From an uncultured Hungatella sp. (GTDB lineage Bacteria > Bacillota > Clostridia > Lachnospirales > Lachnospiraceae), in the NCBI GenBank assembly GCA_910577935.1, contig CAJTOT010000017.1:145-64144 (forward strand): a stretch of DNA of 64,000 nucleotides. Direction: 5' to 3'. The number at the start of each line of letters is the position of its first letter. Position 1 is the stretch's first letter. The notes under the pieces are model-generated. The model saw nothing but the letters and a program-made list of their open reading frames with translations, was not told the DNA's origin and searched no databases. The position numbers were made by a program, and so were the translations under genes. This document shows, one piece after another, positions 17,726 to 26,323 of this stretch.

Positions 17726-17902
17726 TTATACTGTAGGTCTCATCGGATGCTGCCCGGAATGTTCGGAGGACAGCATCACTGACTGGGCAAAGTCCAGGGC
17801 CCGCAAGATGCCCAGGGCTTTTTCCTGCCCTGTCTCGTCGAGAGCAGGGAAGATTGTTCTGAATTCCGAAATTTTCATCATCTGTTCTTGTGTTTGTGTC
17901 AT
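17726..17902 (-). CDS. 58-residue protein, first gene of the exopolysaccharide transcript
   Basis: Starts MTQTQEQMMKISEFRTIF at ATG 17902, behind a perfect AGGAGG eight bases upstream, and ends at TAA 17726. It is helical and acidic, with GQEKALGILRALDFAQSVM in the middle. The same kind of short segment forms the tail of the adjacent XRE protein (ALAIFQSLRPDFQDYALEQI). I do not recognise a function. Its position directly after the divergent operator region, and just before the recombinase-like gene, suggests a regulatory partner. Confidence 0.65.
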   Translation of the reverse strand: MTQTQEQMMKISEFRTIFPALDETGQEKALGILRALDFAQSVMLSSEHSGQHPMRPTV

Positions 17903-17928
17903 GTGCTCGTCCTCCTCTTTCTTTTTGT

Positions 17929-18001
17929 GTTGTTAACTCAATATAACACACATTATTTGAGTTGTCAACACTCACATTGTCCGCTCACTTGTGTTGACAA
18001 C
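17929..18001. promoter_or_regulatory. Three operator-like sites spaced exactly 32 bp apart
   Basis: Core sites GTTGTTAAC (17929-17937), GTTGTCAAC (17961-17969) and GTTGACAAC (17993-18001) each sit in a TTGWGTTG half-site context. Each begins 32 bp after the previous one, about three helical turns. Sites 2 and 3 overlap the -35 boxes of the two divergent promoters, and site 1 lies just past the leftward -10. This is the geometry of a phage-type repressor operator. Confidence 0.75.
17940..17968 (-). promoter_or_regulatory. Promoter of the exopolysaccharide operon
   Basis: On the minus strand TTGACA (complement of 17963-17968), 17-bp spacer, TATATT (complement of 17940-17945). The middle operator (17961-17969) covers its -35 box. 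Confidence 0.8.
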
Positions 18002-18022
18002 CTTGTTTTTGTGCGGTATGAT
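17994..18022 (+). promoter_or_regulatory. Promoter of the XRE repressor gene
   Basis: TTGACA (17994-17999), 17-bp spacer, TATGAT (18017-18022). The -35 box lies inside the third operator. Confidence 0.8.
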
Positions 18023-18057
18023 AAAAATGGCAACTTTAGCAGAGAGAGGAATGATCC

Positions 18058-18396
18058 ATGAACAATAACATCAAAATGGTGAGGGAAGCGCTGGGGCTGT
18101 CCCAGCGTGAATTCGGCGAAAAAATCGGGGTCAGCCGGGACGTGATCAGCAACATGGAATACGGCCGCGTCCAGCCGAAGGAGCTTCTCGTGAAGCACAT
18201 CTGTGAATTCTATGGGGTGAATGAGCAGTGGATGTACACCGGACAGGGGGATATGTTTTCTAAGAAGCCGGAGACTAACAGGAAAGCGGACGAGGCCCTG
18301 GCGATTTTCCAGTCCCTGAGGCCTGATTTTCAGGATTACGCGCTGGAACAGATCCGGCAGCTTGCCCGGCTTCAGGATAAGCAGAAAAAAACATGA
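18058..18396 (+). CDS. XRE-family helix-turn-helix repressor
   Basis: A 112-residue DNA-binding protein. Residues 5-60 are a Cro/CI-type helix-turn-helix (IKMVREALGLSQREFGEKIG, then SRDVISNMEYGRV). A WMYTGQGDMF segment follows, typical of phage-like repressors of Firmicutes, and then a short helical tail. No S24 peptidase domain is present, so RecA-triggered self-cleavage is not expected. It is transcribed away from the exopolysaccharide operon, and the region between them carries three spaced operators. It probably represses its own promoter and that operon; this is inferred from geometry. Confidence 0.88.
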   Translation: MNNNIKMVREALGLSQREFGEKIGVSRDVISNMEYGRVQPKELLVKHICEFYGVNEQWMYTGQGDMFSKKPETNRKADEALAIFQSLRPDFQDYALEQIRQLARLQDKQKKT

Positions 18397-18436
18397 CCTT
18401 TGGCTCTCAGACCAAATGTCATGTTTTTTATTTTTG
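18389..18436 (+). terminator. Rho-independent terminator after the XRE gene
   Basis: AAACATGAC..TTTGG pairs with CCAAA..GTCATGTTT, followed by TTTATTTTT. The stop codon lies inside the stem. Confidence 0.9.
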
Positions 18437-18653
18437 CCTGTTCTATTTTTTCCTGTCCTGCCTGTGCGCCTCTTCAAGAGCCGGCGTATAGATCACTGAT
18501 TCCCTGCCGTCCTCTGTCAGTATGGAGTGGGGGGAATCCGGATATTCCCATATACATAAGTCACATCTCTATACCGTCTGACAGAACAGGCTTTTTATAA
18601 ACATGAAAAAGGACACCGTCTAAAGACAGCATCCTCCACTGCAAATCAAAGCT

Positions 18654-19088
18654 TTACCTCTGCAATATTCCGCTCCACTGGCCGAACATGAGAACAAAAA
18701 CAACAAAGGCTGCCGCCAGGCTGGCATAATATATTTTATCCGCCGGCAAAAAGATACTTGTGGAATCATAGTACATCTTTCCGTTATACAAAATCGCGCT
18801 GACAGTGCTGCCATATGTTTTGCTGTTCTTCATTGCAAAATGCGCTCCGCTGGGAACTCCGTTCAGCTTGTACTTCTCTCCCTGATAAGAGACGGTTACA
18901 TTCAGACCTCCCGGATTCAGTTTGCCTGAACCGACTTTTATATCTGTGACCTTGACATGGACCTCTGTTCCCAGGGTCTCTTTATCTTGGCTGAATGCCT
19001 GCCGGTGAAACACAATCGTCAGAACCAGAAGAACGACAAAAGCAGCAGGCAAAGCTAACTTTTTATAATTGATTTTCATATATCTCAT
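18654..19088 (-). CDS. Small membrane protein with two transmembrane segments, unknown function
   Basis: A 144-residue protein with a transmembrane helix near residues 10-28, an extracytoplasmic beta-rich stretch (about 35-118), and a second helix near 120-138 ending in GQWSGILQR. The layout resembles DUF3592-type proteins, in which a beta domain sits between two helices, but I cannot confirm membership. It begins 12 bases after moeA and is probably co-transcribed with it. No catalytic motif is visible. Confidence 0.65.
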   Translation of the reverse strand: MRYMKINYKKLALPAAFVVLLVLTIVFHRQAFSQDKETLGTEVHVKVTDIKVGSGKLNPGGLNVTVSYQGEKYKLNGVPSGAHFAMKNSKTYGSTVSAILYNGKMYYDSTSIFLPADKIYYASLAAAFVVFVLMFGQWSGILQR

Positions 19089-19100
19089 TTTCCTCCTCTC

Positions 19101-20264
19101 TCACAGCAGCAGCACCTCCACCCGGCTCCCGGCGGCAGCGGCCTCCTCCCCGGCCGGGAGCAGCGCAAGGCAGTTGGCTCCGATTCCGGGCAGCATCACC
19201 CCATTTCCCTGATTTGAGGCGATATCCACCTGGCAGCGCCTGTAGCGCCCTCTCACGATTCTCGGCAGAGGGCGCCGCTTCGTAAACTCTCTCGCAAGAA
19301 TCCCTTCCGCATGTATCTTTCTGCGGAAGGGAAACAGCCATTCAAAGACTGCGGCGGCGGAATAGGGATTCCCGGACAGGGACAGGACCGGAACGCCGCG
19401 GACAAGGGAGCACATGGTAGGCATCCCCGGTTTCACACAGATGCCGTGAAATAATATCTCTCCGCCCAGGCTTCTGACCGCCCTCTCCACAAAATCCTTT
19501 TTACCCACAGATACCCCGCCTGTGGTGATGACCATGTCCGCGTCTGAGACAGCGCCCTCTATTTTCCCGGCAATCCTCTCCAGGTCGTCTCCCACCTGCT
19601 CTGCGCAGGAGACACGGCAGTGAAACTGCTCAAGACGCGCCTGCAGGTACACGCTGCCGGAATCATAGATCTGGCCCGGCCCCAGAGGCTTTCCCCACGG
19701 ACACAGCTCATCTCCCGTGGCGATCACCGCCATACGGGGACTTTTGTATACATCCAGTTCTGTGATGCCCGAGGCCGCCGCGCAGGCCAGAACACAGGCG
19801 TCCACCTGCCGGCCTTTCCCCGCTATCACGTCTCCTGCCTTAAAGTCCTCCCCCGCCGGCGCAATATTGTCGGCAGCGGAAAATCCGTGAAACACCACAT
19901 AGTCCTCCCCCATATCCGACTGTTCCTGGGGGATAACCACCCCGGCGCTGTCCGGGACCTTCCCCCCTGTCATAATCCGCGCCGCCTCATAAGCCCCAAG
20001 TTCGGGGACGGACTGGCAGCCCGCGTGGATTTCTCCTATTACCTTAAAGGGCAGTCTCCGGGAAACGGCATCCTGCCCCCAGTCCTCTCTCCTCACCGCA
20101 TAGCCGTCCATGGCGCTTCTCCTGAAAGGCGGCTGGCTAATGGCGGCTGCGACATCACGGGCCAAAATTTTTCCCATACACAACATGAGCGGAAGCCTTT
20201 CGGTGTCAAGGACTGGTGTGTTGGCCCTGACAATCTCCTCCGCTTTCTCCAGAGATACTTTCAT
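19101..20264 (-). CDS. moeA: Molybdopterin molybdotransferase
   Basis: Inserts molybdate into adenylylated molybdopterin, the last step of molybdenum cofactor synthesis, in the cytosol. The 387-residue protein has the expected order. It begins with MoeA N-terminal domains carrying RSAMDGYAVR. The MoCF-binding domain follows, with VIATGDEL and the TTGGVSVGKKDFV motif, then KPGMPTMC and LSGNPYSAAAVFEWLF, and finally the C-terminal beta domain. No other cofactor genes or molybdoenzymes lie in the window. It is followed closely by the gene at 18654. Confidence 0.95.
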   Translation of the reverse strand: MKVSLEKAEEIVRANTPVLDTERLPLMLCMGKILARDVAAAISQPPFRRSAMDGYAVRREDWGQDAVSRRLPFKVIGEIHAGCQSVPELGAYEAARIMTGGKVPDSAGVVIPQEQSDMGEDYVVFHGFSAADNIAPAGEDFKAGDVIAGKGRQVDACVLACAAASGITELDVYKSPRMAVIATGDELCPWGKPLGPGQIYDSGSVYLQARLEQFHCRVSCAEQVGDDLERIAGKIEGAVSDADMVITTGGVSVGKKDFVERAVRSLGGEILFHGICVKPGMPTMCSLVRGVPVLSLSGNPYSAAAVFEWLFPFRRKIHAEGILAREFTKRRPLPRIVRGRYRRCQVDIASNQGNGVMLPGIGANCLALLPAGEEAAAAGSRVEVLLL

Positions 20265-20319
20265 ATCCTTTATCTTCCTCTCTCCTGCCTGCTCCGGTCT
20301 ATGAGCCGTGGGCCGGGTA

Positions 20320-21021
20320 TTATTCCACCTTCATCATCCGGTATCCCACGCCGATGTGTGTCTGGATATACTGGGGAGAATCCGCGCTGGACTCCAGCTT
20401 CTTCCGCAGAGTCGCCATGAACACCCGCAGGGAGGCCACGTCGTTGTCCCAGCTGCGCCCCCATATGCTCTGGGTAATGTATGTGTGAGTCAGCACTTTC
20501 CCCACATTTCTGGACAGAAGACAGAGCAACTTATACTCCATGGGGGTCAGATGCAGCTCCTGTCCGTCCAGACTGGCGCAGCCTCCCGCGTAGTCCACCT
20601 GCAGCTTCCCGTTGACAAACACCGAGCCTGCGGACGGAGCATCCCCCGCCATATAGGCAAGCCTCCTCTGGGTGGCCCTAAGCCGGGCCAGCAGCTCCTC
20701 CACGGAAAAGGGCTTTGTCAGATAGTCGTCAGCCCCCGCATCCAGCGCCTGGATCTTGTCCGAGTCCTCGCTCCTGGCGCTGATGACGATGACAGGCATG
20801 TTGGACCAGGTGCGGATCGTCCGGATCACCTCCACCCCGTCCATGTCAGGAAGCCCCAGATCCAGAAGCACAATGTCCGGATTGTGGGAAGATGCCTCCA
20901 TGACGGCGGTTTTCCCGTCCGGCGCCGCCAGATACCGGTAATCGTTGGTCTTCAAGGCCGTGACCATGAGATTCCTCACCGGAGCGTCGTCTTCAACTAT
21001 GAGTATCAATGGTTTATTCAT
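20320..21021 (-). CDS. kdpE: KdpE-type response regulator
   Basis: A 233-residue OmpR-family regulator. It has a receiver domain (ILIVEDDAPVRNLM, phosphoacceptor Asp in IVLLDLGLPDMDG, Thr/Lys switch residues in VISARSE and DYLTKPF) and a C-terminal winged helix (LTPMEYKLLCLLSRNVGKVLTH). Its start overlaps the end of kdpD by eight bases, so the pair is translated together. Unusually, no kdpFABC ATPase genes are adjacent; the nearest potassium transporter is trkH at 23967-25367. Confidence 0.92.
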   Translation of the reverse strand: MNKPLILIVEDDAPVRNLMVTALKTNDYRYLAAPDGKTAVMEASSHNPDIVLLDLGLPDMDGVEVIRTIRTWSNMPVIVISARSEDSDKIQALDAGADDYLTKPFSVEELLARLRATQRRLAYMAGDAPSAGSVFVNGKLQVDYAGGCASLDGQELHLTPMEYKLLCLLSRNVGKVLTHTYITQSIWGRSWDNDVASLRVFMATLRKKLESSADSPQYIQTHIGVGYRMMKVE

Positions 21022-23614
21022 GCAGTTCTACCTCCCCTGCCGGCAATGTAAATGTAAAGACGGCTCCTTCCGGCTCATGGTCCGACACCCAGACGGCTCC
21101 CCCGTGGGCGTTGACGATGGACCGGCACAGGGACAGCCCCAGCCCCAGGCTCCTCCGGCTGTCCGCGATCTTGTTGGCTCCGCTGTAAAACATATCGAAC
21201 ACCTTCTCTTTCTGGTCATCAGGGATTCCGGGCCCCCGGTCGGAGACGGACACCTTGACCATGCCGTCCTCTTTCTCCGTGCGGATATCGATCCGCGAGC
21301 CTGCCGGCGCGTATTTCACGGCGTTGTCCACAAGGTTGATGACGACCTGGACCATCAGCTTCGCGTCGATGCGGGCAAAGATAAATTCTTCCGTGGCCTG
21401 TACCTGGATCACCTGCGCTTTGCCCCGGCGGTTTACATGGCTTAAGGCCTCGGCTATCACCTCGTCCATCAGCTCCGCCGACAGGTTCAGCTTCACCTTT
21501 CCCCCCTCAATCCTGGTGACCGCCAGAAGGTTCTCCACCAGATTGATGAGCCAGACCGCGTCGTCGTAGATGTCCGCGAACATCTGGCGGCGGGAATCAT
21601 CGTCCAGTTTCTCGTAGTCTGACAAAAGATAGCTGGCATTTCCCGAGATGGATGTGAGAGGCGTGCGCAGGTCATGGGAAATAGCCCGCAGAAGATCGGC
21701 CCGGAGCTGTTCGTTCTTTGCCATGATGGCCGCCTCCTCTTTCTCCTTTGCGTTCTTGATGTTCTCCAGGGCCAGGGCGCACTCCCCCAGAATCGACAGT
21801 ACCACGCTGTTCTCAAAGGCGTCCAGCCCCTTGTCGTCCATGGCGATTCCCGCAACCCCGTAGACCTGCTGGTTTACCCGCGCCGCCAGATACAGGCATC
21901 TCCTGTCCCTCAAGGTATCGGTGGCCGCGCCGGCCAGCTTGTTGTTCCTGAAGACCCACTCCGCCGCTTCCCTCTCCTTCCCGGACACCAGTTCTTCCTG
22001 ATCCCCGCCTCTCCCCCCAAACAGCCGGGGCTCAGAGAGGCCTTGTCCCCCGGAGAGATACATGACTATATCTTTCTTGAGGAGTTTTTGAAGCTGGACC
22101 GCCGCCGCGGAGGCCACGGACCAGGCATCCGTCTCCTTCTGGAGAAGCTGGTTGGTCTCAAACAGGATTTTTGTCCTGAAGGCCGCCTCGGCAGACTGCT
22201 TCGCGTTGTCCTTCAGCCTGGCGGCAAGAGAACCGGTCATGAAAGACGCCCCGAACATGACCAGAAAAGTCACGGGATAGCCGGAATCATGAAAATGAAA
22301 AGTAAACCTGGGCACCGTAAAAAAGAAGTTGAATATCAGCACGCTCACCGCCGACGCCCAAAAGCCGCTGAGTCCGTTAGAGGTGATGACCGAGATAACC
22401 AGCACCCCTAAAATATAGACCATGATAATATTGGCCTCGGTAAATCCCAGCAGAAAGAAGACATATCCCACCAAAGTCGCCGCCACAAGCACAAGAGCGC
22501 TCTTCCCCACATCCCGAGGCGACACAGCCGGCGACGGCTTCCTACCGGCCCTGCCGTAGTCCCGGCCTGCTGCCGTGTCCGGGATGATGTGAATGTCCAG
22601 TTCCGGGGCGTTTTTGATCAGCTGCTCCGTCAGGGATGGCCTGTCCAGAATGCTTTTTCTTGAAGCCGTGCTCCTTCCGATGACGATCTTGGACACGCCG
22701 GACAGACGGGCGAACTCCGCGATTTGAAAAGGCACGTCCTCCCCGTAGGTGGTCTCGATACGCGCCCCCAGCTGTCGCGCCAGGCCCATGTTGTCCCGCA
22801 GCCGTTTTTTATCTGACTCCTCCATGGCGGAAAAATCCGGCGTCTCCACAAACAGCGCCGTCAGCGTTCCCCTGAAAGCGCCGGCCATCCTGGCGGCAGT
22901 CCTGATAATCTGGGCATTGGAGGGGGATGAGGACAGGCACACCAGAATATGCTCGTCTGTGCGGTAGCTTCCCCGGCCCTTTAACCGGTCATTTTCCATG
23001 CGGAGACTGAGGCGGTCGGCGCACCGGCGCAGGGCAGTCTCCCGGAGAGCGGTCAGAACCTCCTCCGTGTACGCTCCTGCCTCCCCGCTGTGGGAGCATG
23101 CGCCGGGCGCAAGGCGCCTGAGAAGTTCCGCCGGCTCTATATCCACCATCTCCACCTGGTCTGCCCTATCGAAGACAGAATCCGGAATCCTCTCCTTCAC
23201 CCGCCTTCCCGTGATGGAAAATATAGTGTCATTGAGGCTTTCTATCTGCCGGACATCGGCCGTGGTGTACACGCTGATCCCGGCTTTCAGCAGCTCCTCC
23301 ACATCCTGGTATCTTTTCGCGTGGCGGTATCCCTGGACGTTGGTGTGGGCCAGCCCGCCCAAGACAATCAGCCCTGGCTTTCTGGCCAGGGCTGCGTCAA
23401 TATGAAATTCCTCAAGCACCTCATCGCCGCGGCGCAGGTTCAGCGCAGGCAGCCTCTCCAGCCCCTCTAAAAGGGCAGAGGTCTCAGGGCTCAGGTCAGG
23501 CTCCACATATCCCACCACCACATCCGCTCCCCATTTCTTCGCCTGGCGGGCTGCCCGGAGCATGGCATGGGTTTTTCCCCCGCCGTCTGTGTATCCAAAA
23601 AATATTTTCAACAT
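21014..23614 (-). CDS. kdpD: KdpD-type osmosensitive potassium sensor histidine kinase
   Basis: An 866-residue membrane sensor. In order it has the KdpD N-terminal domain with Walker A GYTDGGGKT, a universal-stress-protein domain (about residues 220-345), four closely spaced membrane segments (about 370-460), a GAF-like region, a HisKA domain with His in ISHDLRTPLTSISGN (about 647), and a HATPase domain (NLVDNAVKYAP, DRGPGIP, GLGLSLC). The frame is open from 23647, but ATG 23614 follows GGGAG and matches the family start MLKIFFGY. It signals to KdpE, encoded next, in response to low K+ or cyclic-di-AMP in known relatives. Confidence 0.93.
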   Translation of the reverse strand: MLKIFFGYTDGGGKTHAMLRAARQAKKWGADVVVGYVEPDLSPETSALLEGLERLPALNLRRGDEVLEEFHIDAALARKPGLIVLGGLAHTNVQGYRHAKRYQDVEELLKAGISVYTTADVRQIESLNDTIFSITGRRVKERIPDSVFDRADQVEMVDIEPAELLRRLAPGACSHSGEAGAYTEEVLTALRETALRRCADRLSLRMENDRLKGRGSYRTDEHILVCLSSSPSNAQIIRTAARMAGAFRGTLTALFVETPDFSAMEESDKKRLRDNMGLARQLGARIETTYGEDVPFQIAEFARLSGVSKIVIGRSTASRKSILDRPSLTEQLIKNAPELDIHIIPDTAAGRDYGRAGRKPSPAVSPRDVGKSALVLVAATLVGYVFFLLGFTEANIIMVYILGVLVISVITSNGLSGFWASAVSVLIFNFFFTVPRFTFHFHDSGYPVTFLVMFGASFMTGSLAARLKDNAKQSAEAAFRTKILFETNQLLQKETDAWSVASAAAVQLQKLLKKDIVMYLSGGQGLSEPRLFGGRGGDQEELVSGKEREAAEWVFRNNKLAGAATDTLRDRRCLYLAARVNQQVYGVAGIAMDDKGLDAFENSVVLSILGECALALENIKNAKEKEEAAIMAKNEQLRADLLRAISHDLRTPLTSISGNASYLLSDYEKLDDDSRRQMFADIYDDAVWLINLVENLLAVTRIEGGKVKLNLSAELMDEVIAEALSHVNRRGKAQVIQVQATEEFIFARIDAKLMVQVVINLVDNAVKYAPAGSRIDIRTEKEDGMVKVSVSDRGPGIPDDQKEKVFDMFYSGANKIADSRRSLGLGLSLCRSIVNAHGGAVWVSDHEPEGAVFTFTLPAGEVELHE

Positions 23615-23657
23615 ATCGAAGTTCTCCCAAAGCTCTCCGATTTTCATCTGCCAAACA

Positions 23658-23918
23658 CTATAATATCACTTTTTTAATATATTTTCCACTGTATGATTCC
23701 CTAATCGGCAGAGGGGAAATGGCAGGTCTTCTTTTCGGGAAGGTCCAACTGGCTGCCGCTCTGTTTTTTTCTCCGGTCTCTGAATCGCCCCGTTTCTCCT
23801 CCAAAATCCCCATCCGCGCTCTCCGGCTTCTCTCCAGAAACCGGTCAATTCCCCCCGCCATAATATACCCGAGGATAAATATCAAAACCATGACAACAGC
23901 TAACAGCATTTCTTTCAT
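23658..23918 (-). CDS. Small single-pass membrane protein between trkH and kdpD
   Basis: An 86-residue protein starting MKEMLLAVVMVLIFILGYIMAG at ATG 23918 behind AGGAGGTGG. It has one strong N-terminal transmembrane helix followed by a basic, then proline- and serine-rich cytoplasmic tail. The position between trkH and kdpD suggests an accessory role in potassium uptake, somewhat like KdpF-sized peptides, but there is no sequence signature I recognise. Confidence 0.65.
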   Translation of the reverse strand: MKEMLLAVVMVLIFILGYIMAGGIDRFLERSRRARMGILEEKRGDSETGEKNRAAASWTFPKRRPAISPLPIRESYSGKYIKKVIL

Positions 23919-23966
23919 GCCTTTCCACCTCCTGTAAACATTCAGCGTCAACAAGTTTCACATCCG

Positions 23967-25367
23967 TCATCCCACGGTTATATCCTCCCTGGGCAGCATG
24001 CACAGGTCTTTCTGTTTTCCCGACAGGACGGCAAAAATCAGGGTAAGGCCTCCCACCCGGCCAAAGAACATGAGAAGAATCAATATCAGCCGCGAGGCGG
24101 CGCCCAGCCCCGGCGTGACTCCCAGGGTCAGCCCCACGGTTCCGATGGCAGACGCGGTTTCAAACAGGCACAGGGACATGGGCAGCCCTTCCAGAATACT
24201 CAGAGCCAGTCCCCCCATCCAAAACAGCGCCACGTACATGAGGAGCACCGTGGCCGCGTGTTTCACCACGTCGTCCCCCACCCGTCTCCCGAAGAAGTGG
24301 GCGTGCTCTCTCCTGCAGAAGGTGGAGACCGCCGCCGCCCCCAGAACCGCCACCGTGGTGGTCTTCATGCCTCCCGCCGTGGAGCCCGGGGAGCCGCCTA
24401 TGAGCATGAGAGCGATGATGACGAACCAGCCGGGTTCACTGACGGCTTCCAGGTCCACGGTGTTGAAGCCTGCTGTCCTGGGAGTCACCGACTGGAACAG
24501 AGAGGCAAGCAGTCTTTCTTTAAACGGCAGTCCCCCGAACTCGAAAAAGAAGAAGTACAGCGCCGGGAGTACCAGCAGGCACAGGCTGGCGCACAGAATC
24601 ACCTTTGTCTGCATTCTGTATCTGCGCAGGCGAAAGCCATTTGCCCGCATGTCATCCCATGTGAGAAATCCTATGCCCCCCGCCGTGATGAGAAACATGA
24701 TGACTATGTTCACCGCCGGGTCCGCGGCATAGGAGGTGAGGGAGGAAAACTGCTCCCTGGTTCCCAGAAGGTCGAAGCCTGCGTTGCAGAACGCCGACAC
24801 GGAGTGGAACAGGGCCATCCACAGCCCCCGCGCCCCGAAGTCCCTGACAAACACAGGCGCCATAACCGCTGCTCCCCCCAGCTCTAATATGAACGTGCTC
24901 TTTATGATAAACCGGGTAAGCCTGACAATCCCGCCTACCGCCGGGGCCGATATGGCCTCCTGCATGGTGCTGCGCTGCATAAGGGAAATCCTCTTCCCCG
25001 ACATCAGAGCGAACAGGGCCGCAACGGTGATAACCCCCATGCCTCCCACCTGAATCAGAAGCATGATAATCAGCTGTCCCGCAGGCGACCAGCAGGTGGC
25101 CGTGTCGTGGACCACAAGCCCGGTGACGCACACCGCCGAAGTGGAGGTAAATAAACTGTCCAGAAAAGTCACGTTTACCCCTTCCCGGCTGGAGAAAGGA
25201 AGCATCAGAAGCAGTGTCCCCAGAAGTATGACGCAGGCGAAGCCCGCCATGATGATCTGTGAAGAAGTTATCTTCCGGACCGCCGTGTGATATCCTTTTA
25301 CTGTCCCAACATTCCTCCCGGCCAGCCCTGCCGGAACGCATCCTTTTACAGATACCAGTCTGCTCAT
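23967..25367 (-). CDS. trkH: TrkH/KtrB-type potassium uptake channel
   Basis: A 466-residue membrane protein with four repeated pore-loop modules. Selectivity-filter-like segments are SAVCVTGLVV, SAFCNAGFD, TPRTAGFNT and SAIGTVGLT, all with the filter glycine, and the gating-loop style GGSPGSTAGGMKTTT is present. Such channels need a cytosolic RCK partner (TrkA/KtrA), which is not encoded in this window. The gene is followed by a small membrane protein and kdpDE in the same direction. That suggests the two-component system controls Trk/Ktr transport here. Confidence 0.93.
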   Translation of the reverse strand: MSRLVSVKGCVPAGLAGRNVGTVKGYHTAVRKITSSQIIMAGFACVILLGTLLLMLPFSSREGVNVTFLDSLFTSTSAVCVTGLVVHDTATCWSPAGQLIIMLLIQVGGMGVITVAALFALMSGKRISLMQRSTMQEAISAPAVGGIVRLTRFIIKSTFILELGGAAVMAPVFVRDFGARGLWMALFHSVSAFCNAGFDLLGTREQFSSLTSYAADPAVNIVIMFLITAGGIGFLTWDDMRANGFRLRRYRMQTKVILCASLCLLVLPALYFFFFEFGGLPFKERLLASLFQSVTPRTAGFNTVDLEAVSEPGWFVIIALMLIGGSPGSTAGGMKTTTVAVLGAAAVSTFCRREHAHFFGRRVGDDVVKHAATVLLMYVALFWMGGLALSILEGLPMSLCLFETASAIGTVGLTLGVTPGLGAASRLILILLMFFGRVGGLTLIFAVLSGKQKDLCMLPREDITVG

Positions 25368-25477
25368 ATAACAAAATCCCCCTTTAAGTTTCCAGGATAT
25401 TTTTATGGTACCATGGATTTCCTAAAGAGGGTAAAAGGGTATGGCTGTCGGTATTAAAATTGTATAAAGGAGGCGGC

Positions 25478-26323
25478 TTACACCTGGTCATAAATCTCCC
25501 GCATCCGCCGCCCGCAGTACTGTGCGTTATCCGGCGTAGTGTTCTCCAGTGTGGCGTAGATAAAGGGCTTTTCTCTTTTTATAAACTTCATAATCTCCCT
25601 GTAATCCATCTCGCCTGTGCCTGCGCCCACCGCCTTCAGGCCACAGCCTTCATTTACGCGGATGAAATCCTTAAAATGCACCATGGCGATGTGGGGCCCC
25701 AGAAGCTCCATGGCCTCCGCGAACACTTCCTCCCTCCTGTCCACGTTGTCCAGGTCCAGCATGTTCACCGGGTCAAAGAGAATCTGCAGGTTAGGCGAGC
25801 CGATCTCGTCAAGGACTGTTTTCGCCCGCCCGGCGTTCCACACGATATGGCGGGCCACAGGCTCGATGGCCACGATCACCCCGAACTGCTCCGCGCAGCG
25901 CACAACCGGCCTTAAGTTTTTGATAAATGTCCCAAGGGCCTGGTCAGACCTGCACTCCGGGCAGTACTTGTACTCCGGGTTGGGCGCGCCGGTCTCCGTT
26001 CCCACCATGCCGCAGCCCAGCAGCGAGGCGAAACGAATATGGGAATAGTATTTTTCCAGGGACTGGAGGATCACCTCCTGGTCCGGGTGGGCCAGATTCA
26101 GATAGTTTCCCAACACGGCGATATCCATCTGGTTCTTGTCGAAAAGCCTTCTCAGATACTGGGCATACCCGGGAGTCAGCGCAGAAGGGCCGCAGGGGTA
26201 CTCTTTCATGGCCTTGCTCAGGGCCAGATGAACACAGGTGTATCCTTTTGCCCGCACCAGGGGAAGCAGTTCCTCCACAGGCAGTTTCTCGGCGTCGTGA
26301 AGACGCAGACCTAATTGCAGCAT
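25478..26323 (-). CDS. Sugar phosphate isomerase/epimerase (AP-endonuclease 2-type TIM barrel)
   Basis: A 281-residue protein of the xylose-isomerase-like TIM-barrel superfamily. Metal-binding acidic and histidine residues occur in VIVAIEPVARHI, LQILFDPVNMLD, MVHFKDFIR and FIYATLENT. Members interconvert keto and aldo sugars or sugar acids, and no specific substrate can be assigned. It is the last gene of the TTT-transporter/pectinase operon, and its start overlaps the GH105 gene by 13 bases. It may act on a monosaccharide released by that pathway. Confidence 0.82.
   Translation of the reverse strand: MLQLGLRLHDAEKLPVEELLPLVRAKGYTCVHLALSKAMKEYPCGPSALTPGYAQYLRRLFDKNQMDIAVLGNYLNLAHPDQEVILQSLEKYYSHIRFASLLGCGMVGTETGAPNPEYKYCPECRSDQALGTFIKNLRPVVRCAEQFGVIVAIEPVARHIVWNAGRAKTVLDEIGSPNLQILFDPVNMLDLDNVDRREEVFAEAMELLGPHIAMVHFKDFIRVNEGCGLKAVGAGTGEMDYREIMKFIKREKPFIYATLENTTPDNAQYCGRRMREIYDQV

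Noticed and set aside
17646..17975. 109-codon minus-strand frame across the operator region
   Set aside because: It crosses the promoters and operators. The 58-residue frame with AGGAGG fits better.
16856..18396. Remnant prophage or integrative element
   Set aside because: A recombinase-like gene and an XRE repressor are adjacent, but there are no other phage genes or attachment repeats, and the recombinase continues directly into the capsule operon.
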